A stretch of DNA of 64,000 bases from Lineus longissimus (lineage: Eukaryota; Nemertea; Pilidiophora; Heteronemertea; Lineidae). Positions 1 through 11,400 of the stretch are shown here, piece after piece. The stretch is taken from contig NC_088314.1 of the NCBI RefSeq assembly GCF_910592395.1, positions 5,270,001 through 5,334,000 of the forward strand, written 5' to 3'. Within the stretch, counting starts at the first letter, position 1. The number at the start of each line of letters is the position of its first letter. Below the pieces are notes generated by a model. The model was not told the origin of the DNA. It was given only the letters and a program-made list of their open reading frames with translations, and did not search any database. The position numbers and the translations under genes were made by a program.

Positions 1-1230
1 AAGGAGTATTACCTCATCGGCACGCGGATCCAACAAATCTATTTCTTCAATTGGTGCTTCGATTTTTACAATGATTTTATATTCTCTTCTCTACACTAGA
101 TAATTTCATACTCTCTTCTCTGCACATTCGAATGACAATTACGAATAAAAATACCTTTCCCAATAAACGTAGGCTGTACGCAATACAATGCGCAAACATT
201 GCGTTTCATCTTGGCAGTAACGCGCGCGCGTATGATCAACCCATATCGATTAGTTCGATATCAAAGTCTGCTCAATCGAACTGTGATTGATTCCATATCC
301 TCTGTTACACCTAACCTTTAAGGCATGAAGTTATTTATACCTAGGTATTCCTTCATCCCATTATGAAATGGGGTAGTTTTTATCTGTTTTCTGGCTGAGA
401 CAAAACGTGAAGACTGGCCATCAGAAAATGGGTCACGTATCTGCGTCAGGTTCTTAGTCGATATATCGAGAAATTAGACTTTTTGTTGCTTGAATCATAA
501 TAATCAGGACTGTAAGTGGGAGACACATACATGTACCAGAGGCTAAGTTGACGCAACTGGATTCATCACCGAGACTATAGCATAGCTTCTGTTTTGATAT
601 GAAGAATTCTCTCGACTTCGCCCACTTAGTTATTTTTACAGATATGTACGATTCAGAATATCTCAGGCAAGCGATCAATTGAAGAATAGTGAGCGAGCAG
701 TCACGCCTGCTGAGAATTATTTGGCTATCCAAACTGGTGGTGACCGAAAATCGGACTGATCCGGCATATACCTATCATAGCCATTGTAAGAAAATCGTAA
801 TGACTCAGACGCCAATGGAAGGGCATTCCGGCGGGAACAACATTGATAGTACATGTAGTTTCCTCTAAATATCAAAGTTGAGACCATCAAGAAGGTCAAT
901 TGTTCAACTATAAAAGCCAATAGTTCATTTTTCCTGGACCTCCCTTGAAATACAATACGGACAATATCAGGTGGTAAATTACTGCATTGATTCAATGGTT
1001 TTTTTATATCATTTTTCAACTCGGGATGTACCATAATGAAACGGCCAGGGGCCATTGTGCTCACCGTATACATCTTTTATTAGGCAGGATCATGCTTAGT
1101 TTAGAGGAGAATATGGTGAACACAATCAGGAATGAAGACTTTTTTTAGATGTGTATTGATGTCAAGTAATAAGACAGGGCAGTATATATAAGTTTATGAT
1201 CCAACCAATAATTGTCTATGACATCAACAA
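1..1230. other. No gene supported in left flank
   Basis: No reading frame here resembles a known protein. Two overlapping minus-strand frames at about 454-1073 look hydrophobic in places but have no domain, no splice support and no clear start context. A short CG-alternating run lies near 221-230. Nothing else is supported. Confidence 0.5.
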
Positions 1231-1234
1231 GATC

Positions 1235-2670
1235 AATATCGTGTGATTGCTAAGAGTCCCTGCAATAAAAAATTCATCGAAAAAAAGTCATTAATAAGCG
1301 AGATATTGCACGTCCTACTTTTTCAGTTTTGACCCCCTGGTGGCCAAATCAAGAATCAGATCAGGCCAAAATTCGGTGTCAGAGATTATCTGATGTAGGG
1401 GGTTACATGTACCAACTTTCAAGTTCATAGCTTTAGCAGTTAAGAAACGTGCCATAGTTACACTCGAACGGTCAATTTACGCCATTTGACCTCTGTGACC
1501 TAGAAAAGGAGGTCAAATCCAAAAATCATAGGAAATGTGATGTATCCTTGCTAGGAGTCCCTGCCATAAAATTTTATCGAAAACAATTCACTCAAATAGG
1601 CAAGATATTGCACTTCTTCCTTTTTCCGTTATGGCCCCCTGGTGGCCGAATAAAGAATCAGATCAGGCCAAAATTCGACATCAGACGTTATCTGATGTAG
1701 GGGGTTATATGCACCAAGTTTCAAGTTCATAGCTTTACTGGTTAAGAAACGTGCCATAGTTTACACTCTAACAGCCAATTTACGCCATATGACTTCTGTG
1801 ACCTTGAAAAGTAGGTCAAATTGAAAACCCGTATAATATGTGATGTATTCTTCAAAACAGTACCTACCATAAGAATTTTATCGAAAACAAGTCACTTATA
1901 AGCGAGATATCACACTTTTTAGATTTCCACTTTTGGCCCCCTGGTGGCAAAGTTAGGAATCAGATCGAACCAAAATTCAACGCCAGAGGCTATGTGATAT
2001 AGGGGGTTATATGTACCAAGTTTCAAGTTCATAGCTTTAGTGGTTAAGAAACGTGCCATAGTTTACACTCTAATGGCCAATTTACGCCATATGACCTCTG
2101 TGACCTTGAAAAGTAGGTCAAATTGAAAACCCGTATAATATAAAATGTATATTTGCTATGAGTACCTACAACAAAAGTTTTATCGAAAACAAGTCACTTA
2201 TAAGCGAGATATCACACTTTTTAGATTTCCACTTTTGGCCCCCTGGTGGCAAAGTTAGGAATCAGATCGAACCAAAATTCAGCACCAGAGGCTATGTGAT
2301 ATAGGGGGTTATATGTACCAAGTTTCAAGTTCATAGCTTTAGTGGTTAAGAAACGTGCCATAGTTTACACTCTAATGGCCAATTTACGCCATATGACCTC
2401 TGCGACCTTGAAAACAAGGTCAAATTAAAAACCCGTATAATATAAAATGTATATTTGCTATGAGTACCTACAACAAAAGTTTTATCGAAAACAAGTCACT
2501 AATAAGCGAGATATCACACTTTTTAGATATCGACATTTGGCCCCCTGGTGGCCAAACAGAGAATCAGATCGGACCGAAAATCAGTGTCAGAGGTCAGCTG
2601 ACCTAGGGCATTCTGTGTACAAAGTTTCAAGTTCATAGCCCTAGCAGTTAAGAAACGTGCCACTGTTAGG
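1235..2670. repeat. Tandem array of a 302-bp unit, about 4.75 copies
   Basis: Five copies of a unit containing GGCCCCCTGGTGGC start that core at 1331 (first copy has one change), 1633, 1935, 2237 and 2539, exactly 302 bp apart. Other unit landmarks recur at the same spacing, such as AGTTCATAGCTTTAG, AAGAAACGTGCCATAG and GAGTCCCTGC. Copies 3 and 4 are most alike, so homogenisation looks fairly recent. The first copy is incomplete at its left. The array runs directly into an (ACG)n microsatellite and a short distinct end sequence. Tandem core plus microsatellite plus terminal segment resembles non-autonomous Helitron/Helentron-like (HINE, 'pearl') elements of invertebrates; that class is an inference. 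Confidence 0.93.
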
Positions 2671-2672
2671 AT

Positions 2673-2709
<37 letters not shown>
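2668..2709. repeat. (ACG)n microsatellite at the end of the 302-bp array
   Basis: About twelve uninterrupted ACG triplets directly follow the last, partial 302-bp unit. They are followed by GGACACAGCGCTATC and a segment ending GGTGAGCCAAAAA, probably the end of the same repeat element. Confidence 0.95.
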
Positions 2710-3107
2710 ACACAGCGCTATCATATAGACTCCCCTTACGGTGAGCCAAAAAGCCATGCACATCCTTGGGGACACCTAGTACACACACATGGAACTAAAT
2801 AGATAGACCATTGTGATATAGAACATGTCAGCCCCATACATGTACATGACCATGGATGAGGTCACTGAGCTAAACCATGCTGGTTGACTTGGCTATAGCG
2901 GTTCTCTTGCTTGCAGGGGAGACCATGGTTGAAAACGATCATGTCCGAACCAAAGCTGGTCCCTTGCTTGTGGTAGAGGGGACCAGGACAGTGGTTGCAG
3001 AGGGGAGCATGGTAGCATAAGATCATGCGGGTGTCAAAGACGATGGTTGAGATTGATCCGATATGCTTGAACCTGAAAACAAAATTCACCCCATTTCCTT
3101 TTTATCA

Positions 3108-3113
3108 TTTATT
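3108..3113 (-). terminator. Candidate poly(A) signal of HSPA14
   Basis: TTTATT on the plus strand reads AATAAA on the minus strand, about 780 nt beyond the HSPA14 stop. The intervening 3114-3891 has no other recognisable exon and would be 3' UTR. Usage is inferred. Confidence 0.35.
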
Positions 3114-3891
3114 TATATGAAAAACAGCACAAGGGGAAAGTTATACTTCGATTCAGACAGTTCCAGTACCCAAGTAATACATCGAAGTCCGGTTGAACCC
3201 TGCTATTGAAAACAACTCTTTTAATTTCATACATTCTGTACCACAAGTTTTTCAAATCACCACTCAATAAAAAGATTGTGAGAGCATTCGTCAGAAGTTT
3301 GTAAAACAGGATTCAAACGAAACAGATTCAATTACTCAGCAAAAGGATATTAGTCTCAGCAACTGAATCAAATGTTTTTACTAAGCAGTTTACATTCCCA
3401 CCCTGTGGAATCGGCAACAACCTCTCTGAGCATCTCCTGGTCCATACAAGGGCCTTGTTTAGAGGTGACCTTTAGCCTGAGGGTGGGTTCCCTCGAAGAA
3501 GAGGTGGCTGGCCAAGACTCAGAGGTGAGAGATTCTCAGAGAGGTTATTGCGGACTCCACAGGATGTTCCCTGGGGAACCTGGTGTCTATGTTATACAGT
3601 CAAGATGATTTTAAAACCCTTGTTACAAACGTCACAGTAAAAGTCCTCTTCTCCAAAAAGTTTGGGCAACAATGCCATGGTTTTAATTTTAAAACTTTCA
3701 AATCAGACCAAAGCTGGCTGAGAGAATAACACAGCTACTCTCATTATTTTACACTTAAGTTTCCAGGTAAACTGTCCCATGATGAAATCAGCTGACTTTG
3801 GACCAATGAATGGCACCTCTATTGATTTGTCCTTATTCTGTGAAGCCGGTGAAGAATTCGATTTTTCTATTAACTACTCTAGAAGTTTTTA

Positions 3892-6800
3892 TCAACTGAT
3901 TCCAATCATGATAGACTCTGAACGTCCCGACATCTTTTCGGAACACGTCACATGTAGGCTCCCCTCTCTGAAAGACAAAATATTTCATGGTAAGAGAATG
4001 TATTAATGAGATACCAATAGCCAAAATAAATTTCATGATGTGAAATCATGCAAAAGCCTTTTACCACAATTACACACAAGTTCTTTTTAAAGCTCGAGTT
4101 TCCAAAATACCTAGTATACTTACTTTTTAAGATGGAAGACTATAACAGCTTCTGAGCAAGTTGGAAGTTCATCTAAATATACCTGTAAAAGATGATTTAT
4201 TAAAATTACAAATGGGGGAGATCAGAGAGGGCTTCTCATAAGGAAGACATAAGGAATTTTTCGTGCCAATCATATGGTCTATCATATCAGTAACCTATTC
4301 ACCTCACGCAAGATTGTCAGCATTGAGAACAAAGCATCACTTCCATCACAAAATATTTCCTTACCTTTGCTAATAACCTAGATTCATCACTCTTACCACT
4401 GCCTTCAAGCACTTCGAAGTATAAACTCATCTCTTCATCACAGAGGGTCACTTTGATGTGGCGATGGGCAGGGATAGGGGTCAACGGAACAAACACTTGC
4501 TGTTTTTCACCTCGTATCTAAAATACAAAGGAAAATCGAAGAACTTTTTAATGGCAAAACCATCACTGGAATCCAGTGTAGATGATACTTCCTGGAATCC
4601 ATCAGGCTGGTGGTGAATATCATGGTCACGTGAAGGCACTCTGCTTTAGAAGAACTAGGTCTGCAGGAATGTCTAGGGGATCCAAAAATGGACAGCAGCT
4701 GGTGAGACTCCATCAAAGCCCTTTGCTCCACAAGGTGTAACGATTACTTTAGTTGGGTTCTGTATTTGTTTCCTTAGAGCAGACACACCACTCAACATAC
4801 CTTTACTTGTACACCCCTCGATAAGCAATCTAAAGTAGTCTCCTTCTCAGCTAATTTGGCGTCATCTTCATTTCCTGTCAAAATGGCGGCTTCTTTCGCA
4901 GCACCGATTGCGATCACCTCATCTGGTGGGATGCTGCTCAAAATCTCTGCGTTTGCAAAGTAGTCACTGATATGTTTCTGAAGACACTGAACTTTCATTG
5001 TACCTCCACAGACTACAACCTACAGATAAGAATGAAAAAATAAAACATCTGTTCAAAAAGGAGCGCAAGACCAACTAAGCTTCAAATATTGATTGACAAG
5101 GCATCTGAATGAACATTTTATTTCAGAACTACCCCTGTGGGAACAGCAAATACAAATGTCGTGTCGATGGCTATAGGCCAGGGGAAATATTCCATACATT
5201 TTGCACCTCGGAAGCCAAATAATAAGGCACATCGTAGAAATTCTGACAAACACTGGTATCAGACATTTCCCATCATTAGTTTGCAAACTGACAAAAGGTT
5301 ACCTTATGAATATCCTCTTTTTTGAGCCCAGCTTCAGCTAAACATCTGGCAAGAGGTTCAAGACATCTTTGTACTAGTGGAGTGCACAGACCATCAAATC
5401 TTGCCCTGGAATTCAAAAAGACTACAGTAGAACCTCTCTATTGAGGACACCATTGGGACTGACTAGTCAGTGCTGTCCTTAATAGAGAGGTGTCCTGATT
5501 AGGGAGGTCAAATTGAATGGAAACAACAAATTTGGGACCAAAACTAGTGTCCTTAATAGAGAGGTTGTCCCTAATAGAGAGGTGTCCGCTAAAGGGGGGT
5601 TCTACTGTATTTAGAACAACAATAAAATTTAAAACAAATGCTGATGGATGACGACTCATCTTTTTCATCATTTAGACCTTTAGATCATTGTTTCATCAAA
5701 ATCGCCAGTCCTAGTCAGTTACTACCTCTTTGAAGTAAAAACATCAATGAACCATGGCCAACATACTCACCTAGTAACTTGGCAGTTGTAGTCCACTCCC
5801 TCATGAAGTGATTCGATAAAACTTGAGGCTGTCCCCATTCTGGCAAGGATGTGCTTACAGTTTTCAGCTGCTGCCCTCATCTTAAACTTCGACCGCAGAT
5901 TTTCTCTAATATCTGACCTCCATTTCCTGAATAGAAATAATATCATACATATTAATAATACTCTTAATGATTCCTCAGATTACAGCCCCTACATTACTAT
6001 GAGAAGTCATCTAGCAGTACACTTAAATGCACACAGAGGCTACGGTTTTACCAAGCAGGGATACAGTTTTGAATGACCTGAGAATGCAACTAACCTTTTG
6101 TAATCATCTGCAAAATGGTCAACTAGTACGTCTGTGAATGCAGCACCTCCAAGTGTTTTGTCTTCATGAGTTGAGATGATTCTGTACATTCCATGGTTTA
6201 CGTTGAGTAGCGTTATGTCTAGTGATGTACCACCCAATCTGTACACGACCACATTGCTGAAAAGTAAGCGGGTTGCATTAGATTACTTCTCTTCCTCCTC
6301 TTCTGCCTTCCGAATTACATGCACTTCTTTGCGTAGCACCCCAATAATGCGCCAAATTAGCCACCACTAATGAGTGTCTTTGGCATGCGATCACGATTTC
6401 AAGTTGCAGACATTCAAGTTTGCTTTAGAGGTTTTCTTCACTTACCTGTAATCATGTGTATCAATTTGTCCGATATCGTAAGCCAGAGCGGCTGCAGCGC
6501 CTTCACTGATAACCCTCAAGATGTTGAAACCAGCTGCTTTAGCACATTCACTGAAATGGAATGAAACATTTCTGTGAGACTCACTGGATGGACCCATAAT
6601 TTCGAATAATATACTATCACTCACTGCGGTCTCATCATCTCCTGAACGGCCCAGCATCAAAAACTGATGATGAGGAGGACACATACAAACCCAACCAAAC
6701 CTCAACTGAACTCACTTCAAACTTCAGACAAACAATATGCTAACTCTTTGAAGAACTACTCACCACATTTCAGAAAGCTGTTCATCTGTAAACCCTGGAG

Positions 6801-8245
6801 GTACGGCCATCACAGTGTCATGGATGTCCCCTTCACCATGACGAGCAGCAGTATCTATACAAATTAAATTGAAAAATATGCAGTTCAGAATTTCTATCGG
6901 TTTTCAGGAAAACTCTTCAACATAACGATATGCGCTCAGCACATGAGAAGAAGGAAAAAGCTCCACTTTTTGAGTTTCATCTTTCCTTGAAATAATCTTA
7001 AGACTAAGAGTACATGGAATATCAACCCTATCAAAGAATACGAGGACACACTTACCTAAAAGATCCTTATAAATCATTGTTATGATCTGCTTTGGAGTAA
7101 ACTTTGTCAGTTTGTCCTTGACCTTCACTTCAAAAACTGGTTTCCCACCAACATCGAGTATCTGAATGGATAAACGTAAGCATATAAACTTGCGACAATT
7201 CCTTTGATGAATGTGCCAAAAGATTAGAGACGGAAACACATTTTGATGTCTAAATTCATGTGCCTGGGGAGTTCTGGAGCAGCAATACCCATGCAAGGTT
7301 AAGACCAGCAACAGGACTCCCATTGAGTACGCAATGTTTGCCCAAGTGTAGTGTCTACAGCCTATCACTAAAACGTTAAAAGAGGAATGAGTGTATAAAT
7401 TTGCATTACTTACTTTCAGTTTACTGTTGGCCATCATTTCAGCCACAGCAGGATCATCATATTTACACCCCACAATCTGTTTTACGTTGCATATCGTATT
7501 GGCTGCATTTCGGATCAGTCCTTGCTTGGCAGCCAGGCCAACATTCTGAAAAGCAAAAACAGTAATGTTCAATGCTGAAGAAGAATCTATTCGAAGAAAT
7601 TCAAGGTAGGGTGACAATATAGAAACCTTTTACAAAATTCTAAAGCAAGGTAGGGAGGGTGGCTACTTCCAAGGTGGGGTGGAACGCCCTGAAAAAAGGC
7701 CTTATGACTGTTGGGGAAAACACTGCTAATGTTTCTTCCCGCGTACTTACTTGATCATGGTCCGTGAAAGCAACAATTGCCGGAGTTGTCCTGTCACCTG
7801 CATCATTGGCAACAACATTCGTTTTCCCATCCTGAAGCCAAGGAGAGTACAAAATTTCTGTTATTTAAATTAATGTGGGTTAAGGGAATGTGAATGTTAC
7901 ATCGATGTTCTCCATCTCACATGACGAGCAATTTGTCTGACCCTAGTTTTCTCGGCGGCCAACATGCCTAATATGTGAAATCTATTTGGGGGTGCAAGTG
8001 CATTGGCATCGCATGCACGTGAAAAATGTACAGGAAGAACACACGTGAGAAGAGCCGGTCTACAAGTAAGGCAATTGTGGATGAAAAATACAACACACAC
8101 CAGTATTTTTTACATATAATTATAGTAAAATATATATTTTATCAAAACAACACCAAATAATTATCATTGTTAGCGTTAATCATACTTTATAAACGGCTAA
8201 ACAGCCAGAAGTTGAACCAAAATGCAAACCGAAGGCCGCTGCCAT
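3892..8245 (-). CDS. HSPA14: Heat shock 70 kDa protein 14 (atypical Hsp70 of the ribosome-associated complex)
   Basis: Thirteen coding exons in transcript order: 8245-8186, 7831-7751, 7545-7414, 7161-7056, 6854-6764, 6550-6446, 6256-6095, 5926-5771, 5405-5303, 5019-4801, 4517-4365, 4182-4124, 3967-3892. They sum to 1503 nt, 500 aa (human about 509). All junctions are GT-AG and in phase. The ATPase phosphate-loop equivalent GLHFGSTSGCLAVYK is at residues 6-20, VVANDAGDRTTPAIVAF follows in exon 2, RLGGTSLDITLL is near 198, VVVCGGT at 333, and SIPPDEVIAIGAA lies shortly after. The C-terminal part is short and lacks the helical lid, as in the HSPA14 family. In mammals this protein pairs with DNAJC2 on ribosomes to assist nascent chains; the same role is inferred here. 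It is head-to-head with the TEX36-like gene. Intron 8 contains a MITE. Confidence 0.96.
5423..5609. mobile_element. Tigger/pogo-like MITE in HSPA14 intron 8
   Basis: A 187-bp segment is bounded by TA dinucleotides and inverted ends: CAGTAGAACCTC on the left and GGGGGTTCTACTG on the right. The interior is built from degenerate palindromic copies of TCCTTAATAGAGAGGT. The ends and TA target site resemble the CAGTGGAACC-type termini of Tigger/pogo elements. It has no coding capacity. Confidence 0.8.
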
Positions 8246-8499
8246 TGTGAACCTCGCCGATTATCGCGAGTTCATGAAAGCTGGTTATGGCCGTAGGTGC
8301 TGCCATCTCTCCTTAGCAATGAAAACTAAATTGACTCGACCCCACACAAATTTGATTGACAGCCAATCTTGACTGATAATTGGCTACGGGTCAGAGTTCA
8401 TCTCGCTGCTTGGATACGACCAAGCTTTCGGACTTACTTCAGCACGTTTCTTACACCTTTTTACATGACTTGACTCTCGTTACTATGAAATAACTGAAT
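8246..8499. promoter_or_regulatory. Divergent promoter shared by HSPA14 and TEX36-like
   Basis: Only 254 bp separate the two start codons on opposite strands. The interval has a TCGCGAG motif at 8264-8270, part of the TCTCGCGAGA type often found at bidirectional housekeeping promoters, and no obvious TATA box. Both 5' UTRs must lie here unless non-coding exons intervene. Confidence 0.7.
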
Positions 8500-11400
8500 A
8501 TGGCTGTTGCAGCCGAGACAAATCATACCTCTGGGAGCTGGGTGAGTACCTATAGAAATAGGCCCTAAGCACAAAGTTTGCTTTTATTCTGTTTATTTTT
8601 CAAGGTAACATTGATAGGCCTATGCAATAGCTGTATACAAGTAGCTAAGCCATTTCTAAGCCTTTTTAGGCTTTATTTTTCTTTGCTGTTTGTATGTTTG
8701 CATTGGTGTCTGGTAGCGTAGGCCTATTATTATTAAATCCATTGTACCACCTTTTTATCCTTTCAGTTCCCCAGTGGATTTCATGGTCACTTTAGAAGCA
8801 AGTCCAGAAATGACTTCATCTGTGAATATCGACAACTCGCCAAACCCCAACCACCCAAGAAATTCCTCAGGAGAGCTCAGGTAAATTCATATAACCCTGG
8901 TTACAGGCCTTAGGGATTAGTGCTTAGCTATTGTTGTGATAACAAGAGGCTTCAGATACTTTTGCTCAGCTGGCGATTAAAGAAGATGCCTGAGAGCTGG
9001 GATTATACTCTTCTTTAATGAGAACGAGAAGCCTGTGTGCCTGTTTCTTAGCTGGCAATTTGAGGGGCTTGTGCTGAGCTCTATTTTCAGGACAAGGGGT
9101 CCAAGGGCATGGTGCTCGTCTGGAACTTGAACAAGAGGTCTGGGTGCCTGGTGCTCAGCTGATTTTGAGAACAAGAGGCCCATTTAGGCAGGTACTCAGC
9201 TCATTTTAGAATCAAACTCTCCAGATGCAAATGTATCATTCTCAATACACTGATCAGATTACTGTCTATGCAGTGATTTTCACCTCGAGGGTCATTGCAT
9301 GTCATGCAATCTATATTTTATTGACACACAAGCTTATAATGGCATGGTTCAATATGGTTGTTGAGACTTACTGGAACAGGAAATTAATTTCCATAGACAC
9401 ATGCGTATATTGCAGTAGAATTCACATGATATAGGATGGATGCTAGGGACTAGATTGTATTCTACAAGGAAATCTCTGCCTACTGTAAATTTTACTGAAA
9501 CCATGGAGGTAATAATGTGAAGGTGTCTCAATATTCACCCGATTACAACATCGTAGTGTGCAACTACACATTATTATTTAAATATGAACAGACCAATAAT
9601 TCGCTGATTGTCAGCAGAGGACGTAATCGATATTTCATCAAAGATCCTCATTCAATAATAATCAACAAGATCCTGTGTGCCTGATTGGATTCACTTGTTG
9701 CTAAGGTAAATCAGACTTGGCATAGCGTACCCATGGAGATGAAACATGGGAGCTTTCAACATGCAAGGTTAGGTTGCCTTTGAAAATAGTGTTTGTGCCA
9801 CTGTGGTGGATCCAGGAATTTTGGAAAGGGGAGACCTAGAGATCCATGATGGTGTTATATTGGAAACAAGAGGTTGAGCCATCTTGAAAAATCATTGCTC
9901 TCTGACAAAAAGGGGGGCCCACGTACACCTCATGCACCCCCTATGTCTGCCACTGTGCAATATGTTGCTTTTATATTCATCAAAGTTTCAATTGATATCC
10001 ATCCAAGCTTTAGATTAATATCCATCGAATCCTAAGCTTGATATAGCCATCCTCGAAGGAGAAGTGGAATTGACTTGTTATATTCTTCTATTGACAGTCT
10101 GCAAAATTTGAATTGATAGTTTTTTAACAGCTTGACATATACAAAGATCTCATTGTCCCGCTAGACTCATTTGAATCATATCTGTTCAGCACTATTACAA
10201 TACAGTCCATGGAATAAATCAACTATGAAATTATTTTGACACATTCATAAAATTTGCTCAACTTGAGTACTTCTACTTTTGCATAAAACTCAAACCAATC
10301 TTTGAACTAATATTTTTGAAGGGAACATCTTTTGAAAATGGCATTTGTCTAGCTATAAATACTGATAGGATAACTGGCCCTGAATGATATATCAGATTTG
10401 TTTGAAATGTTACAACAATGATTTTGTGAATAATTTGGCAAATTCTTTTCTCCAGGAAATGGTTAGGACGGTAGGTAGTTTTTGAAAGATTGCATGTCAT
10501 GGTTAGGGTATTATGGTATAACACGCCACCTCAAAATACAACTTAAAAACTGTCTCCGTCCTCCGAGAGTACAATTCTAACCGATTCCCCCATTTACTGC
10601 TGCAGATTGGTAGAGTGGAACCTCTCTTAGCATATACCTCTATATTAAGAACCCCCTCTCTAATAAGGACACTGGTTTTGGTACCAAACCTGTCATTCCC
10701 ATTCAACTTCACCTCTGTAATAAGAAAACCTCTTCAATACAAATTTCACAGCAACTTGTTGTTTGCATGAGAGGGTTTCTCCTGACTTCTGTATTAAAGT
10801 GGCAAATTTGATAGCTTTTTCCCTGTCAATTCTATACAGCAGGTTATATCAACATTGCTTTGATGGCATAGATTGATATTGGATTAAGTGGCTTAAGTGA
10901 GACAAGTTTCAAAGCATGTCGTGTGCTGAAAGAAAAAAACATTGTTAAGTTACTTTTGAAGTCAATACGCTGTTGATTTTTCTTCATTTCTAAAAGAAAC
11001 AATAACTATTGAAATGAAAAATACCATTAACCCCATGATAATCTAGTACAAACCTGAGCTAAGTATAGTTAAGCACATCGAGGGTTAGTGCAAAACACTT
11101 TACTTGTATCTTGAGGTGGTTATCAAAGGAGTAGCATTAAAGATTTTCTGGTATCTTTTTCTATTTAGTGGAATGTCTGGTATCCCTCTTGTGGTGATAG
11201 GTAGATAAGGGTGACAGTTGTCTTATTGTCATCATGACTGGTTTCCATAGCTATAGATTCTAAAATTCATGTTTAATTCATATTCATAATTGCAGCATCA
11301 GAAGAAAAAATTTGAACTCTGAATGATACAAGGTGAATTTTCAGACAGACAATGGAATTTACTCATTTGATAACATTGAATGACACTGCCTGAACACATT

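Noticed and set aside
1-90. Possible minus-strand edge exon reading KIEAPIEEIDLLDPRADE before a GTAATA donor
   Set aside because: The peptide looks protein-like, but the acceptor side is weak, it touches the window edge, and I recognise no family.
454-1073. Two overlapping minus-strand frames of 92 and 118 residues, partly hydrophobic
   Set aside because: No domain, no splice logic linking them, no recognisable relative.
4560-4770. Minus-strand run VIVTPCGAKGFDGVSPAAV in HSPA14 intron 10
   Set aside because: HSPA14 continues without it at the correct phase, and the frame ends in a stop soon after.
6904-7617. Open frame of 237 residues on the minus strand
   Set aside because: It is HSPA14 exons 3-4 territory read through introns; only 7161-7056 and 7545-7414 are coding in the family alignment.
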